This document shows, one piece after another, positions 1-8,931 of a stretch of 19,663 bases of DNA. This stretch comes from Akkermansiaceae bacterium UBA1518 (GTDB taxonomy: Bacteria > Verrucomicrobiota > Verrucomicrobiia > Verrucomicrobiales > Akkermansiaceae), in NCBI GenBank assembly GCA_002323895.1, contig DCQM01000104.1, positions 12,231-31,893 of the forward strand. The letters are read 5' to 3'. The notes beneath the pieces were generated by a model. It was given only the letters and a program-made list of their open reading frames with translations, was not told where the DNA came from and made no database searches. Each line of letters starts with the position of its first letter. The first letter of the stretch is position 1. The position numbers and the translations under genes were made by a program.

Positions 1-528
1 CCTGAAAACCGCTTCTTTGGTCGAGCTCATCGTAAGCGCCTTGAAGCCGAGGCTATTCGCGACACCGCTCTTCACCTCAGCGGACAATTTGATCCCATCA
101 AGGGCGGACCGACGATTCGTAATGCTGGACAGTATGACCTCAACTACCGTTTTGATTCGAACCGACGGAGTGTCTATGTCCCGTGGTTTCGTAATTCCAT
201 GCTCCCTATTTTTGAAGTCTTCGACGCCCCAAACCCCAATCTTGTGGTGGGACGGCGTTCCACCACCAACCTCCCCACGCAGGCACTCTTCCTCATGAAC
301 AGCCCCTTTATACGTGAGCAGTCAGAACTCACCGCCAAAAGACTTCTCGCCGAGGCGGGAACCATCGAAGATACTTACCTCCTCATCCTCTCCCGTCCTC
401 CCTCCGAAAGCGAACGCCTCTCCACTCAAACCTTTCTCGCCAGCTTCCCCCCCGACCAAAAAACAGAAGCTTGGACCCAACTCACTCAAGCTCTCTTCTC
501 AACCATCGACTTTCGCTTCATCAACTAA
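1..528 (+). CDS. DUF1553 (PSD1-type) protein, 3' end only
   Basis: The frame is open from the first base, so the start and most of the protein lie upstream; 175 residues remain. What is visible is the C-terminal part of the DUF1553 family, which normally follows PSCyt and DUF1549 domains in a cytochrome-linked exported protein of about 700-1000 residues. Recognisable family motifs are NRFFGRAHRKRLEAEAIRD near residues 3-21, RRSVYVPWFRN near 56-66, and EVFDAPNPNLVVGRRSTTNL near 72-91, followed by PTQALFLMNSPF. The biochemical function of this family is not known. The DUF1501 gene starts 46 bases downstream on the same strand, which is the usual PVC arrangement and suggests one operon. Family assignment is firm from these motifs. 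The upstream haem motif expected for such proteins cannot be checked here. Confidence 0.92.
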   Translation, partial: PENRFFGRAHRKRLEAEAIRDTALHLSGQFDPIKGGPTIRNAGQYDLNYRFDSNRRSVYVPWFRNSMLPIFEVFDAPNPNLVVGRRSTTNLPTQALFLMNSPFIREQSELTAKRLLAEAGTIEDTYLLILSRPPSESERLSTQTFLASFPPDQKTEAWTQLTQALFSTIDFRFIN

Positions 529-574
529 ACCACACAGCGGGATAGTTCATGTCACAAAACCAAACCTTCAGCCT

Positions 575-1966
575 ATGCTCAACCGTCGCCAGCTGCTAAA
601 ATCCTCGAGTTGTGGATTCGGTTCCCTCGCGCTTTCTTCGCTTCTAGGCAAAGGTCTCAGCAACCCTCTATCTCCAAAATCTCCTGTCCTACCAGCTCGC
701 GCTAAAAGGATCATCTTTCTCTTTATGGCTGGAGGGCCCTCTCATGTTGACTCCTTCGATTACAAGCCCGAGCTCATCAAACGCGATGGGCAATCTTTCG
801 ATTTCGTGGGTGTCCGCAAAAACACCTTCGGCAAAAAATCCCAACGAAAACTTCTCAAACCGCTTTGGGATTTCAAGCAACACGGCCAATCAGGTCGCTG
901 GGTCAGCTCTCTCTTTCCCCACATCGCAAAGCATGTCGATGATCTCTGCTTTATACATTCCATGCATACCGAAGGGGTGGCACACGGCCCCTCCACCCTC
1001 TTTCTTCATACCGGAGCAACTAACTTAGTTCGCCCCTCCATGGGCAGCTGGATCACCTATGGTCTGGGAACCGAAAACGAGAATCTTCCAGGCTTCGTCA
1101 CCATTATGCCCTCTGCCAGCAAGGGCGGCCCGCGCAACTACTCCAATGCTTTTCTCCCAGCTGTCCACCAAGGCACCTGCATTGGCCGAGCTGGACTTCC
1201 CGCATCAAAAGCCACCATCAGAAATCTCAAAAACCCACACCTTCCCCTCAACACTCAGTCAAAACAATTCGACTTCCTCCAACAACTAAACCGACAGCAG
1301 GCGCAAACCAAAAACGATCAAAATATCAACGCTGCCATCGACTCCTTCGACCTTGCCTTCCGGATGCAGATGAATGCCCCCGACATTCTCGACCTCGCGG
1401 AAGAATCTGAAGCTACTAAATCCATGTATGGGATTGGCGAAAAAGCAACTGACGACTATGGGAGACAATGCCTCATGGCTCGCCGTCTCGCGGAACGCGG
1501 AGTCCGTTTTATTCAAGTCAACTACTCCGATGAATCAGTTAATCCACGCTGGGACCAGCATTCCAACATGCCCAAGCACAAGGTCCACGCTCACGCAACC
1601 GACCAGCCCGTGGCCGGACTTTTAAAAGACCTCAAACAGCGCGGCCTTCTGGAAGACACCCTTGTCTGGTGGGGCGGAGAGTTTGGACGCACACCCTTCT
1701 CACAAGGCAAGGACGGCCGCGACCACAACCCCCGCGGCTTCACGACTTGGCTAGCCGGAGGGGGCACTAAACCTGGTCACGCTCACGGGGCAACCGATGA
1801 AGTGGGTGACACCGCGGTGAGCGGACGACTTCACATGCATGACCTCCACGCTACGATGCTCCATCTCCTCGGGCTTGACCACGAACAGCTCACTTACAAC
1901 TACGCTGGCCGTGACTTCCGACTTACCGACGTCGCCGGAAACGTGGAACACGGCGTCATCGCCTAG
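575..1966 (+). CDS. DUF1501 family protein, Tat-exported
   Basis: This gene encodes 463 residues from the ATG at 575. The reading frame extends upstream to 314, but those codons overlap the DUF1553 gene. The ATG at 575 gives a proper leader: twin arginines at residues 4-5 (NRRQLLKSS), then a hydrophobic stretch. DUF1501 belongs to the alkaline phosphatase/sulfatase-like fold, and no enzymatic activity is established for it. Conserved stretches visible are FLFMAGGPSHVDSFDYKPEL (about 48-67), WWGGEFGRTPF (365-375), GRDHNPRGFT (381-390), GHAHGATDEVGD (401-412) and LHMHDLHATMLHLLGLDHEQ (419-438). The length is usual for the family. It is probably co-transcribed with the DUF1553 gene and acts as its exported partner. 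No clear Shine-Dalgarno sequence precedes the start. The downstream neighbour is convergent. Confidence 0.92.
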   Translation: MLNRRQLLKSSSCGFGSLALSSLLGKGLSNPLSPKSPVLPARAKRIIFLFMAGGPSHVDSFDYKPELIKRDGQSFDFVGVRKNTFGKKSQRKLLKPLWDFKQHGQSGRWVSSLFPHIAKHVDDLCFIHSMHTEGVAHGPSTLFLHTGATNLVRPSMGSWITYGLGTENENLPGFVTIMPSASKGGPRNYSNAFLPAVHQGTCIGRAGLPASKATIRNLKNPHLPLNTQSKQFDFLQQLNRQQAQTKNDQNINAAIDSFDLAFRMQMNAPDILDLAEESEATKSMYGIGEKATDDYGRQCLMARRLAERGVRFIQVNYSDESVNPRWDQHSNMPKHKVHAHATDQPVAGLLKDLKQRGLLEDTLVWWGGEFGRTPFSQGKDGRDHNPRGFTTWLAGGGTKPGHAHGATDEVGDTAVSGRLHMHDLHATMLHLLGLDHEQLTYNYAGRDFRLTDVAGNVEHGVIA

Positions 1967-1990
1967 CTCTCTCAGATATCCATCGCCGAA

Positions 1991-2015
1991 CCCAAAACCA
2001 TTGGGAGGGTTTTTA
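1991..2015 (+). terminator. weak terminator-like hairpin between convergent genes
   Basis: Just after the DUF1501 stop the sequence can fold as CCCAA (1991-1995), a five-base loop, then TTGGG (2001-2005), followed by AGGG and a run of five T. An alternative pairing is AAAACC (1994-1999) with GGTTTT (2008-2013). The stem is short and the T run is offset by four bases. Part of it overlaps the last codon of the minus-strand gene. Its position suits ending the plus-strand operon, but the structural support is weak. Confidence 0.3.
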
Positions 2016-5000
2016 TTCACCTTCGCGCCCAAAGATTTGTAAAAATCCAATCAGGTCCGCAAGATTTTGGTGGGTCATACCAAGCTCGAGACCATCTGGC
2101 ATAAGCGAGCGCCCACTTGCGTCTAAACCTTTAATTCTTTTTCGAAGAATCTGACGATCACTACCATCAAGAAGTCTCAAAGTGAGATTGTTCTCCTTTT
2201 CTGCAAGAACCCTTCCAAAGAGCATTTTGCCGTCTTTAAGAGTCACTGAATAACCGAAATAAGAAGGGTCCACTGATTCGTTAGGATTTAAAATTGAGGT
2301 GAAGAGACCCTCCTTGCTACGCTCGGTAATTGAGCGTAAGTCTGGCCCATTCATGGGGAGACCTTTTACCGAAAGGTGACAATGCGCACAGGCTCGATTG
2401 AACACCGCTCGCCCATCTTGAGGATTCGCTTTAAGTTCCAAAGCAGAACGGAATTTCTTGAGCTGCGGCGCTCGTGTCAGTCCTCCATGAGAGGGAAAAA
2501 ACTCCTCCGCCATCTTTTTAATCCCGGCATCCGCATGAGTTCGCAGGATCTGGCGCCTCGAAACATCGACTGCTTTTGCCGAAATTTGACCTTGTCCTAT
2601 CGCCTTAAGCATTGCCATCGACCATTCTTTTCGCTGGAGAAGGGTGTCCATGATTTTTGACCTTTCTCGAGGAAAAGATCCACTCCAAGAACCAATCAAA
2701 AGGCGTGGTATGTCCGGTCCACCCATTCTCGCAAGAGCTTCAATCACCGCAAATTTCATTTCGCTGGATTCCGACAAAACAAGTAATTTTCCTAGGAAAT
2801 CTCGGTCGCTCTTAAAATTTTTTTTCTCTCTTCCCAATAAGCTAATTGCGGCAGTTTTAAGCGGGCTCGATCCACCTGGCATGCGGACGATTTTGCGTGC
2901 CTCCCCAATCACATGACTGAGCCTTACTGCAGATTGGGGATGAGAATCCGCCCAATGACTCAGCGATTGGAATTGCACCGGTTGGAAGCCTTCTTTGCCA
3001 GGCTGAGAGAGTCGGGTAACCAGTGCTTCTAAGGCGGCATGGTTTTCAGCTCCAGCCACTTTGATGAGCTCGTCAACCAACACCCCTTGATCAAGAGCTC
3101 GCTCGGCTAGGGCAATAAAATGATGCGGAGGCGAGCTCATCACTGCTGCCCTAATCATAGGGTCCGCGGCATTATCTACCGCCAAGACAGCCAGAGCATG
3201 GCCCGCCTCAGGTCTCTTTGAGTTGCCTAGTGAGCAAGCCACCTGCAAACGCACTCCTAAATCAACATCATCGATCATCTCCGAGACTGCTACGACTAAT
3301 TTAGGCTCTTTATCCCAGCGATTTTCCGCAAGACGAACGGCATGGCGACGAAGTTGAGGATGGGGATCCTTGCACGCGGAATAAAGGATCGCCAGAGTCA
3401 ATCGATCGATTCCATCGAGCACACACAGAGCGTGCAAACGAGCTCTAGGACTCGGATGTTTTAAGGCCATCTTCGAAACCTGACCGGTCACCGAAACCGC
3501 TTTTCTTTCGACAAGAAGGCGATGAGCAAGATCTCGCACAATTCCATTTGGACTTGCCAAATGCCTCACAAGATTTTTGGGAGCAACCTTTGCCAGATCT
3601 GGGATTCCCCGGGCCGGCTCATCCTTGGGCAAAATACGATAAATCCGCCCGTATCCAGACCCCTTGCGCTCGTGCGCTTTCATTTCTCTTTTCCCCTCGG
3701 CAGGCAACCACTCGGGATGCTCAATCATATATCGATACATGTCGACCACCCACACGGCACCATCTGGACCAGTTCGGGCCATCACCGGACGACACCACCT
3801 GTCCTCAGAAGCAAAAAAATCAAAGGCTCCTTCTTCTACTCGCTTGGCTTTAAAACTGTAGCCATCACGATCCAACACGACACGCTGCACTAAGTTATGA
3901 AAGGGCTCGCAGGTCAAAGCATGCACCTGCCCGTCGTCAAACAAAAGTCGATCACGATAAATCATCGGCGAACAAGCACTCGTGAAACGCCCTGATTGAT
4001 TAAAACTGTGAAACCGTTTCTGGAGGGGTGACGCTGGAAAAACTCGCGGGTTTTGAGAGCGAAGCTGACGACGAATTTCAGGTGGTGCAAAATTAATGTT
4101 CCTAGTCAAATAGCGCTCCTCCAAAACATAGTGCCAAAGGGGGAAACTGTTCTGCACCCCGAACGAATTCCCCCAATCATCACGCGCTCGGCCAAATTGA
4201 GAAGGTCCGGAGAGAGCTTCCATCAGCCCCTCATCCGGACGAATTCGAAAGTCCATACTACCTAGTGGTAAAGTGCTTCCTGCTCGCGACGAATGAATCA
4301 TGGTATTTTTTGCATACCCAGGATGGTGACTCCCATTGGCACCATGAATCCAGTTGTCCAAACCCCAGCTCAATCCATTGACTCGTAGCTGTTGATTGCC
4401 TTGCTTGAATCCGGAATAGAGCACTTCTTGGAGATCAGCTTTACCGTCACCCGTGGTGTCTTGCGCATAGATCAAATCAGGCGCGGCCGCTACAATTACA
4501 CCACTGCGCCAAGACACGATTCCCGCAGGATAATTGAGCCCTTTGAGAAAAAGAGTCGATTTTTCGTATTTCCCATCCCCATCAAGATCCTCCAAAAACC
4601 GCACACGTCCTCCAGGCTTACCATCAACTCCAGAGGGATAATCTGCCATCTCCGCAACCCATAATTTACCATCAGCCCCCCAATCAATTGCGACGGGATC
4701 TTTGACCAACGGCTCACTCGCCACCAAGTCAATTCGATAGCCCTCAGGCACATGTATGCTTGAGAGAGCATCCTGTGGCGAAAGGGCACCGGAATTGCTT
4801 TCCTCTAAATTCTTTTCACTTGGCAGCAAATTGACTGCTTCGTAATGCCCCGCAATCTCAGCAATAGAGAGCGCGCGATCATATAAAGCAACATGATCGA
4901 GGCGCCCCTCAAGAATAGAAAAGCGATCGCTTCGGCCTCCGAAAAAAAACTCAGGATGCTCATCCGGATAAGTGCGAGCAAGGGCCCCATCGATTTCAGG

Positions 5001-7571
5001 TTCAGATCTTCCATTCAAATACACTCGCACTCGCTCTCCCTCACGAATCATGGCGAGATGGTGCCAGCTATTTGGTTCAAGCTCAGTCACTCCCGTTAAT
5101 AGCCCCCCGCTCCGGTTCCCCTGAAAAACAATTAATTTTCCCGCTGCAAGGTGTGATCCCCCAATGCCAAGATGGTCTCCTTCCGCCTCTTTCATGCCAT
5201 CCACTCCTCGCGAAAACAAGTAGGCAGTAACCGGGCGGGTTTGATTTGGGAGTTGGTTACGAACCCAAAATTCTACAGTGTAGACGTCTTCAATCCCTTC
5301 AATTTTTTTCTGAACGCGCTGCTGAGAAGCTTCATTTCCGTGTTCGATCCAGACTGATGGTTGAGAAGCCAAAACTGATTTTTGATAACCAGCCATCGCA
5401 CCGCGGTCATACTTCGGACGGGGTGGGGCAGGGCGCGCGGGTGGAATCATCCTTGAAACAGAAAAATTTCGGGCCGCTTCTTTTTGGCTAAAGGCGCCCT
5501 TAAACCAAGCGACTTCATCGAGGCGCCCTTCGACTGGCAACTCTCCCCCCAAGTGCCATTGCTCAGATTCAGACGGGGTAAGAGGGGCGCTAACTTCTGG
5601 CATGATGTGCCCATCAAGATAAATCTTAACCTCTTCCTCCTCTTGGGACATTACGACATGATGCCATGCTTTTAAGGCTAACTTTGTCTTACCAAAAAAA
5701 CGTTTTTCACCATCTTGTAGAATCAAAGAACCACTAGAATCTCCATCCGCCTTGCCGCCAATCCTCAGAAAGCGAGACACCCCATGCTGCACAAGGTCAC
5801 CGGTATGATCTCGCACCGTATTACTCATGCCATTCCAAAACCAAAATGATAATGTTCGCGCCTTTGGAACCGTGACTGAAATACGTCCACCTGCCAGCTG
5901 AAGAGCGTTATTTGGGTTTTGTTCAGAAATAGCCTGACACTCAGGCCCCGGGAGATGATAAGCCACCATTCCCTCAACATGGCCGTTACGACCTTGGCCA
6001 GAGGCATCTTCCAACTTGCCCCCTCCCAAATCCTCACACTGAAAGTAGGCCAAAGGTTTTTGCGCCATGATCCATTTTACGTAATCTCCTTGATGCCTCA
6101 GTGACGGTCGACGGGGTTTTCCTGCGAGAGATTCAAAAGAGCTCAACAAAGTCTCAACGATCTTTGGCTCGGCCTCCACCTCTAACCCGGCGGTCCTAGC
6201 CGGCCAAGTGGTGTAACCTCCCAAAGCGTGTTGTTCAGGAGGCGGAATGTATCCCGCGGCTCCGTTCGCCAATTCAATATTAAAGGTCGAAGGGAATGGG
6301 CTCCAGGCTTTGAGCTTAAGGCCCGTGATGGCGTAAACTTCATTGGGAATTGTCGTAATCCCCAAACTTCCAATCCGTAGCGTTTGCAAGACAAGGTTTT
6401 CGGTGGGATTTTTATGAATATATCGAGCCTGTTCCGCGTAAACTTCGGGGCGATTTTTGGGCCTTTGCCCTTTCATTTCAGAGAGCATTTTATCAGCCCA
6501 AGCCAAACGCTTCACGTCAGGCAATCGCCGTGAAAGCGTGAGCTCTTTCTGGTCCATCCCGAGCAGGGGACTTCGGTCATAACGAACCTTTCCAACCGCC
6601 CCTTTAGCAATCTCAACCAGCCCATCAGTATAGATTGAGATATCTGAATTAGTTCGGTCGCCTTCATAATCTCGCAAATGCAGATCTCCGCTCGTGCCCT
6701 GAGTCATGGCGCACACAGGCTCACGCCCTCCGACAGCCAACTGCTTAGCAAGCCGATCAGAAAAAAGACCGAAGTAATCCGCAGGGCCTCCTCCACCGCC
6801 ATGGTAGTGCATCGAAAAATTCGCGAGCACGCCAATCGGATCACCATTCAAAGCCTGAATCGATAAGACAGACAATTCATCATCGACCGGCCCAGAGGGC
6901 CCGACGTATTTTGGATTTCGAAATCCAGGATGCATCATAGCTCGGACCGTTTTATCACCAAAGGGGTCTCTTTGCATTTGATCTGGCCGCGTGATCCAGC
7001 GCCGATTGTAATTGTAGCCAGTCGCTTTCACTTGCTTATGACCAATCTTTGCTGGCTCGATTTTCCCATAGGCCTTCACAATTCCCTCCGCGATTTTACT
7101 CGGTAAGAATTTGGTGTAAGCCGGGTCTGCCATTGTTCCCAAACAATAATCCATCGTGCTCGGAGCAGAGTGGGTATGAGTCGCTGCAATCACGATTCGA
7201 TCAATGGGAATGCCAGTCTTTTGTGATGCCAGAGCTTTTGTCCGATCACAAACATCCCGAGGAATCATGCAGCTATCGACCACTGCTACCGCGATGCTGA
7301 CTTCACCACGCTGTAAAACAAAACAACGCGCCTTGAGATCACCTGGACGCATCTTCCCCCGTCTTCTTTCAACAAACCCTCCATTGATCAAAAGAGAATC
7401 AAAAGGAGGTGTGATATCCTGAACGTGAGCACCTGCTAACAAGTTTTGCTCTGCAAGATGAGAATCAGCTGACAGCGATAAAAGCCCCACCAAGAGACAA
7501 CTTCCAAGAGCACTTAGAAGAAGGAGGCGCTTAGCTAATGAGGCGGGGTTAATAATCTTTAAAAGCACCAT
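2013..7571 (-). CDS. Ceramidase-like / LamG x2 / PVC dehydrogenase / haem c fusion protein
   Basis: A single open frame encodes 1852 residues from the ATG at 7571; a TTG two codons upstream is less likely. Residues 1-36 contain a hydrophobic Sec-type signal. About 46-480 resemble the neutral/alkaline ceramidase N-terminal domain: ATHTHSAP with H132 and H134, HYH at 255-257, SGDLH at 294-298, and NGAAGYIP at 436-443. Two LamG-like domains follow (about 500-705 and 760-915), each with WHH and then xYLDG or VYLNG. About 936-1320 is the Pirellula/Verrucomicrobium membrane-bound dehydrogenase propeller (HVPEGYRIDLVASEP), with calcium-loop-like DLDGDGK and DTTGDGKAD near 995 and 1038. HEAT-like helices span about 1330-1640. 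The tail is the PVC-type haem-binding domain, with CAHCH at 1728-1732. A periplasmic or surface oxidoreductase linked to a hydrolase is inferred. The ceramidase-like fold does not prove ceramide as substrate. Confidence 0.93.
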   Translation of the reverse strand: MVLLKIINPASLAKRLLLLSALGSCLLVGLLSLSADSHLAEQNLLAGAHVQDITPPFDSLLINGGFVERRRGKMRPGDLKARCFVLQRGEVSIAVAVVDSCMIPRDVCDRTKALASQKTGIPIDRIVIAATHTHSAPSTMDYCLGTMADPAYTKFLPSKIAEGIVKAYGKIEPAKIGHKQVKATGYNYNRRWITRPDQMQRDPFGDKTVRAMMHPGFRNPKYVGPSGPVDDELSVLSIQALNGDPIGVLANFSMHYHGGGGGPADYFGLFSDRLAKQLAVGGREPVCAMTQGTSGDLHLRDYEGDRTNSDISIYTDGLVEIAKGAVGKVRYDRSPLLGMDQKELTLSRRLPDVKRLAWADKMLSEMKGQRPKNRPEVYAEQARYIHKNPTENLVLQTLRIGSLGITTIPNEVYAITGLKLKAWSPFPSTFNIELANGAAGYIPPPEQHALGGYTTWPARTAGLEVEAEPKIVETLLSSFESLAGKPRRPSLRHQGDYVKWIMAQKPLAYFQCEDLGGGKLEDASGQGRNGHVEGMVAYHLPGPECQAISEQNPNNALQLAGGRISVTVPKARTLSFWFWNGMSNTVRDHTGDLVQHGVSRFLRIGGKADGDSSGSLILQDGEKRFFGKTKLALKAWHHVVMSQEEEEVKIYLDGHIMPEVSAPLTPSESEQWHLGGELPVEGRLDEVAWFKGAFSQKEAARNFSVSRMIPPARPAPPRPKYDRGAMAGYQKSVLASQPSVWIEHGNEASQQRVQKKIEGIEDVYTVEFWVRNQLPNQTRPVTAYLFSRGVDGMKEAEGDHLGIGGSHLAAGKLIVFQGNRSGGLLTGVTELEPNSWHHLAMIREGERVRVYLNGRSEPEIDGALARTYPDEHPEFFFGGRSDRFSILEGRLDHVALYDRALSIAEIAGHYEAVNLLPSEKNLEESNSGALSPQDALSSIHVPEGYRIDLVASEPLVKDPVAIDWGADGKLWVAEMADYPSGVDGKPGGRVRFLEDLDGDGKYEKSTLFLKGLNYPAGIVSWRSGVIVAAAPDLIYAQDTTGDGKADLQEVLYSGFKQGNQQLRVNGLSWGLDNWIHGANGSHHPGYAKNTMIHSSRAGSTLPLGSMDFRIRPDEGLMEALSGPSQFGRARDDWGNSFGVQNSFPLWHYVLEERYLTRNINFAPPEIRRQLRSQNPRVFPASPLQKRFHSFNQSGRFTSACSPMIYRDRLLFDDGQVHALTCEPFHNLVQRVVLDRDGYSFKAKRVEEGAFDFFASEDRWCRPVMARTGPDGAVWVVDMYRYMIEHPEWLPAEGKREMKAHERKGSGYGRIYRILPKDEPARGIPDLAKVAPKNLVRHLASPNGIVRDLAHRLLVERKAVSVTGQVSKMALKHPSPRARLHALCVLDGIDRLTLAILYSACKDPHPQLRRHAVRLAENRWDKEPKLVVAVSEMIDDVDLGVRLQVACSLGNSKRPEAGHALAVLAVDNAADPMIRAAVMSSPPHHFIALAERALDQGVLVDELIKVAGAENHAALEALVTRLSQPGKEGFQPVQFQSLSHWADSHPQSAVRLSHVIGEARKIVRMPGGSSPLKTAAISLLGREKKNFKSDRDFLGKLLVLSESSEMKFAVIEALARMGGPDIPRLLIGSWSGSFPRERSKIMDTLLQRKEWSMAMLKAIGQGQISAKAVDVSRRQILRTHADAGIKKMAEEFFPSHGGLTRAPQLKKFRSALELKANPQDGRAVFNRACAHCHLSVKGLPMNGPDLRSITERSKEGLFTSILNPNESVDPSYFGYSVTLKDGKMLFGRVLAEKENNLTLRLLDGSDRQILRKRIKGLDASGRSLMPDGLELGMTHQNLADLIGFLQIFGREGE

Positions 7572-7725
7572 AACCAATCTAAGAGACGAAGGGAATAGCC
7601 TATCTTTTAGCGGTAGATATGGCCAGCTCTGATCTGGGATCTCATGATGTGACAGGAGGCCTTTGACCCGACAAAGCCGCTCCTGAACAGAAAGTCGTCA
7701 ACTGAAGCTTTTGTACAAAGTAAGA

Positions 7726-7751
7726 GCGGGTCCGCAAACTCACGGATCCGC
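7726..7751 (-). terminator. hairpin downstream of the first SASA esterase stop
   Basis: The 202-base gap between the esterase stop (7774) and the start of the giant fusion gene (7571) contains a stem formed by 7726-7734 (GCGGGTCCG) and 7743-7751 (CGGATCCGC) with an eight-base loop. Nine pairs form, with one G-U on plus-strand RNA or one A-C mismatch on minus-strand RNA. No good T run follows in the minus direction. It could be a terminator, an RNA processing site or a small operator. The rest of the gap shows nothing recognisable, although a promoter for the fusion gene should lie there if this stem ends transcription. Confidence 0.35.
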
Positions 7752-7773
7752 CCTTCTATTCTATTGGGCTAAT

Positions 7774-8835
7774 TTATTTTTTGAGCAACTCGACCATTGC
7801 CTTGCCCATCGCATCACCAACGTTCATGTAGGTTTCAGCGTTTCCACTATAGTGCCCGCCGGAGCTTCCCCCCTTAGACAGCGGATGCGTATAAACAGCT
7901 GCCACGTTTCCTTTGAATTCGGGGTATTTGCCGGATTCACCATCAACTGCGAGCATGGCATCTAGAATCTTGCCGCCTCCATCAGTGGCCCCCTGCTTGG
8001 TCTGACCAAGAGATGCCGTCACAAACTTTGCATTGGGTGCCTTGAAATCCTTACGGAGAGACTTAATTAGATTCACAAGGTTCTTCTCATATCGCTGCGA
8101 AAGAGCCTCACTCCGGCTGTCACGATCGCCCTGCCACCAAAGAAATCCTGCTACTTCATACTTTGTCGCCTCAGGGTAATATTCATCGAGTTCCGCGAGG
8201 ACCTTCTTCGCCCGGTCGACATCGCCATCGTATTGCAATCCGGCATACCACCCAATCGGCTTGGGCTCTTCACCCTTTTTCCATCTTTCAGGAGAACCTT
8301 TGTATCCGGGGTGAACCCAAGCCTGCCCTTTCGAATCGGTGAATTCAAAACCTTCACTGCCTGGAGGGAGAAGGTCCCAACCAAGACCCCGGTTTCCAAT
8401 GCAGCTTTTTAGAATCATGACCGGAGCATCGACCGCTTGGCCAATGTGATGACCAATCCCAATCTCAGGACCGATCTTACCTTTCCCGATCTTCATCCAC
8501 TCGTTGTTGAATTGCCTAGTTTTACCCGGGCCTCCACTCCCCATCACGCGGACATTGCGCACATCCTTGCGCTCGGTCCAATTACCCTCGCCATCAACAA
8601 GGTAAGGATAGAGACCTTTTTCCTTCACAGCATGCTCGAGAGACCCTTCACCTCCACTAATTTTGCCGAAGCCAAGCATGTTGGACTGCCCCATCAGAAT
8701 GTAGACTTGAACCGGCTTGCTCATGTCGGCGGGCTTCCCATCGGGATCAGGGAGTTCGGCGCTTGCGACACCGGAAAAGCTAAGGCTCATGGCCGCCAGT
8801 AGGCTTGTTACGTTTCTTCTATTGTTCATTTTCAT
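7774..8835 (-). CDS. SASA-family carbohydrate acetylesterase-like protein, exported
   Basis: This gene encodes 353 residues with a Sec signal (about 1-26, cleavage likely after ASA). It matches the sialic acid-specific 9-O-acetylesterase/SASA group of SGNH hydrolases, which remove acyl groups from sugars or polysaccharides. The nucleophile block is LMGQSNMLGFG with Ser51. A second block is IGPEIGIGHHIG (121-132). WWQGDRD occupies 233-239, where the family commonly has WxQGExD. The C-terminal catalytic histidine is probably H328 in GGHYSGNAETY. Substrate specificity cannot be read from sequence; plant- or algal-type xylan or other acetylated glycans are possible. ATG at 8829 is an alternative start two codons in. 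A second SASA gene lies upstream on the same strand and the giant ceramidase-like fusion downstream, so the three may serve one pathway, although hairpins lie between them. Confidence 0.88.
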   Translation of the reverse strand: MKMNNRRNVTSLLAAMSLSFSGVASAELPDPDGKPADMSKPVQVYILMGQSNMLGFGKISGGEGSLEHAVKEKGLYPYLVDGEGNWTERKDVRNVRVMGSGGPGKTRQFNNEWMKIGKGKIGPEIGIGHHIGQAVDAPVMILKSCIGNRGLGWDLLPPGSEGFEFTDSKGQAWVHPGYKGSPERWKKGEEPKPIGWYAGLQYDGDVDRAKKVLAELDEYYPEATKYEVAGFLWWQGDRDSRSEALSQRYEKNLVNLIKSLRKDFKAPNAKFVTASLGQTKQGATDGGGKILDAMLAVDGESGKYPEFKGNVAAVYTHPLSKGGSSGGHYSGNAETYMNVGDAMGKAMVELLKK

Positions 8836-8907
8836 AAATATTTGATTAACTCCGTGGGCTCCGAACGAGTGCCAGTAGCAAGAGCTTTCAAATCTTCAAA
8901 CACATAT

Positions 8908-8927
8908 CCTACCCCATAACGGGTAGG
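8908..8927 (-). terminator. hairpin immediately after the second SASA esterase stop
   Basis: A perfect seven-base inverted repeat, CCTACCC (8908-8914) and GGGTAGG (8921-8927), is separated by six bases. It begins four bases after the stop codon of the 8932-9672 gene in the direction of transcription. The T content after it is modest (ATATGTGTTTG), so it is an imperfect intrinsic terminator at best. It could instead trim or protect the 3' end while allowing some read-through into the next esterase gene. Confidence 0.45.
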
Positions 8928-8931
8928 TCGA

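Noticed and set aside
314..574. Upstream extension of the DUF1501 frame overlapping the DUF1553 gene
   Set aside because: The extra residues are low-complexity Ser/Pro/Lys-rich shadow coding of the other frame, and a proper Tat leader begins at 575.
549..599. ATG at 549 as a possible start for the DUF1501 gene
   Set aside because: It is in another frame and stops after 16 codons.
2818..2825. Run of eight T inside the giant fusion gene as a frameshift or slippage site
   Set aside because: The frame is intact on both sides and the surrounding residues stay HEAT-like, so no shift is needed. Transcript slippage cannot be judged from DNA.
3522..3893. Plus-strand open frames antisense to the fusion gene
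   Set aside because: They lack family motifs, start signals and plausible composition, and the minus-strand frame there encodes the conserved dehydrogenase region.
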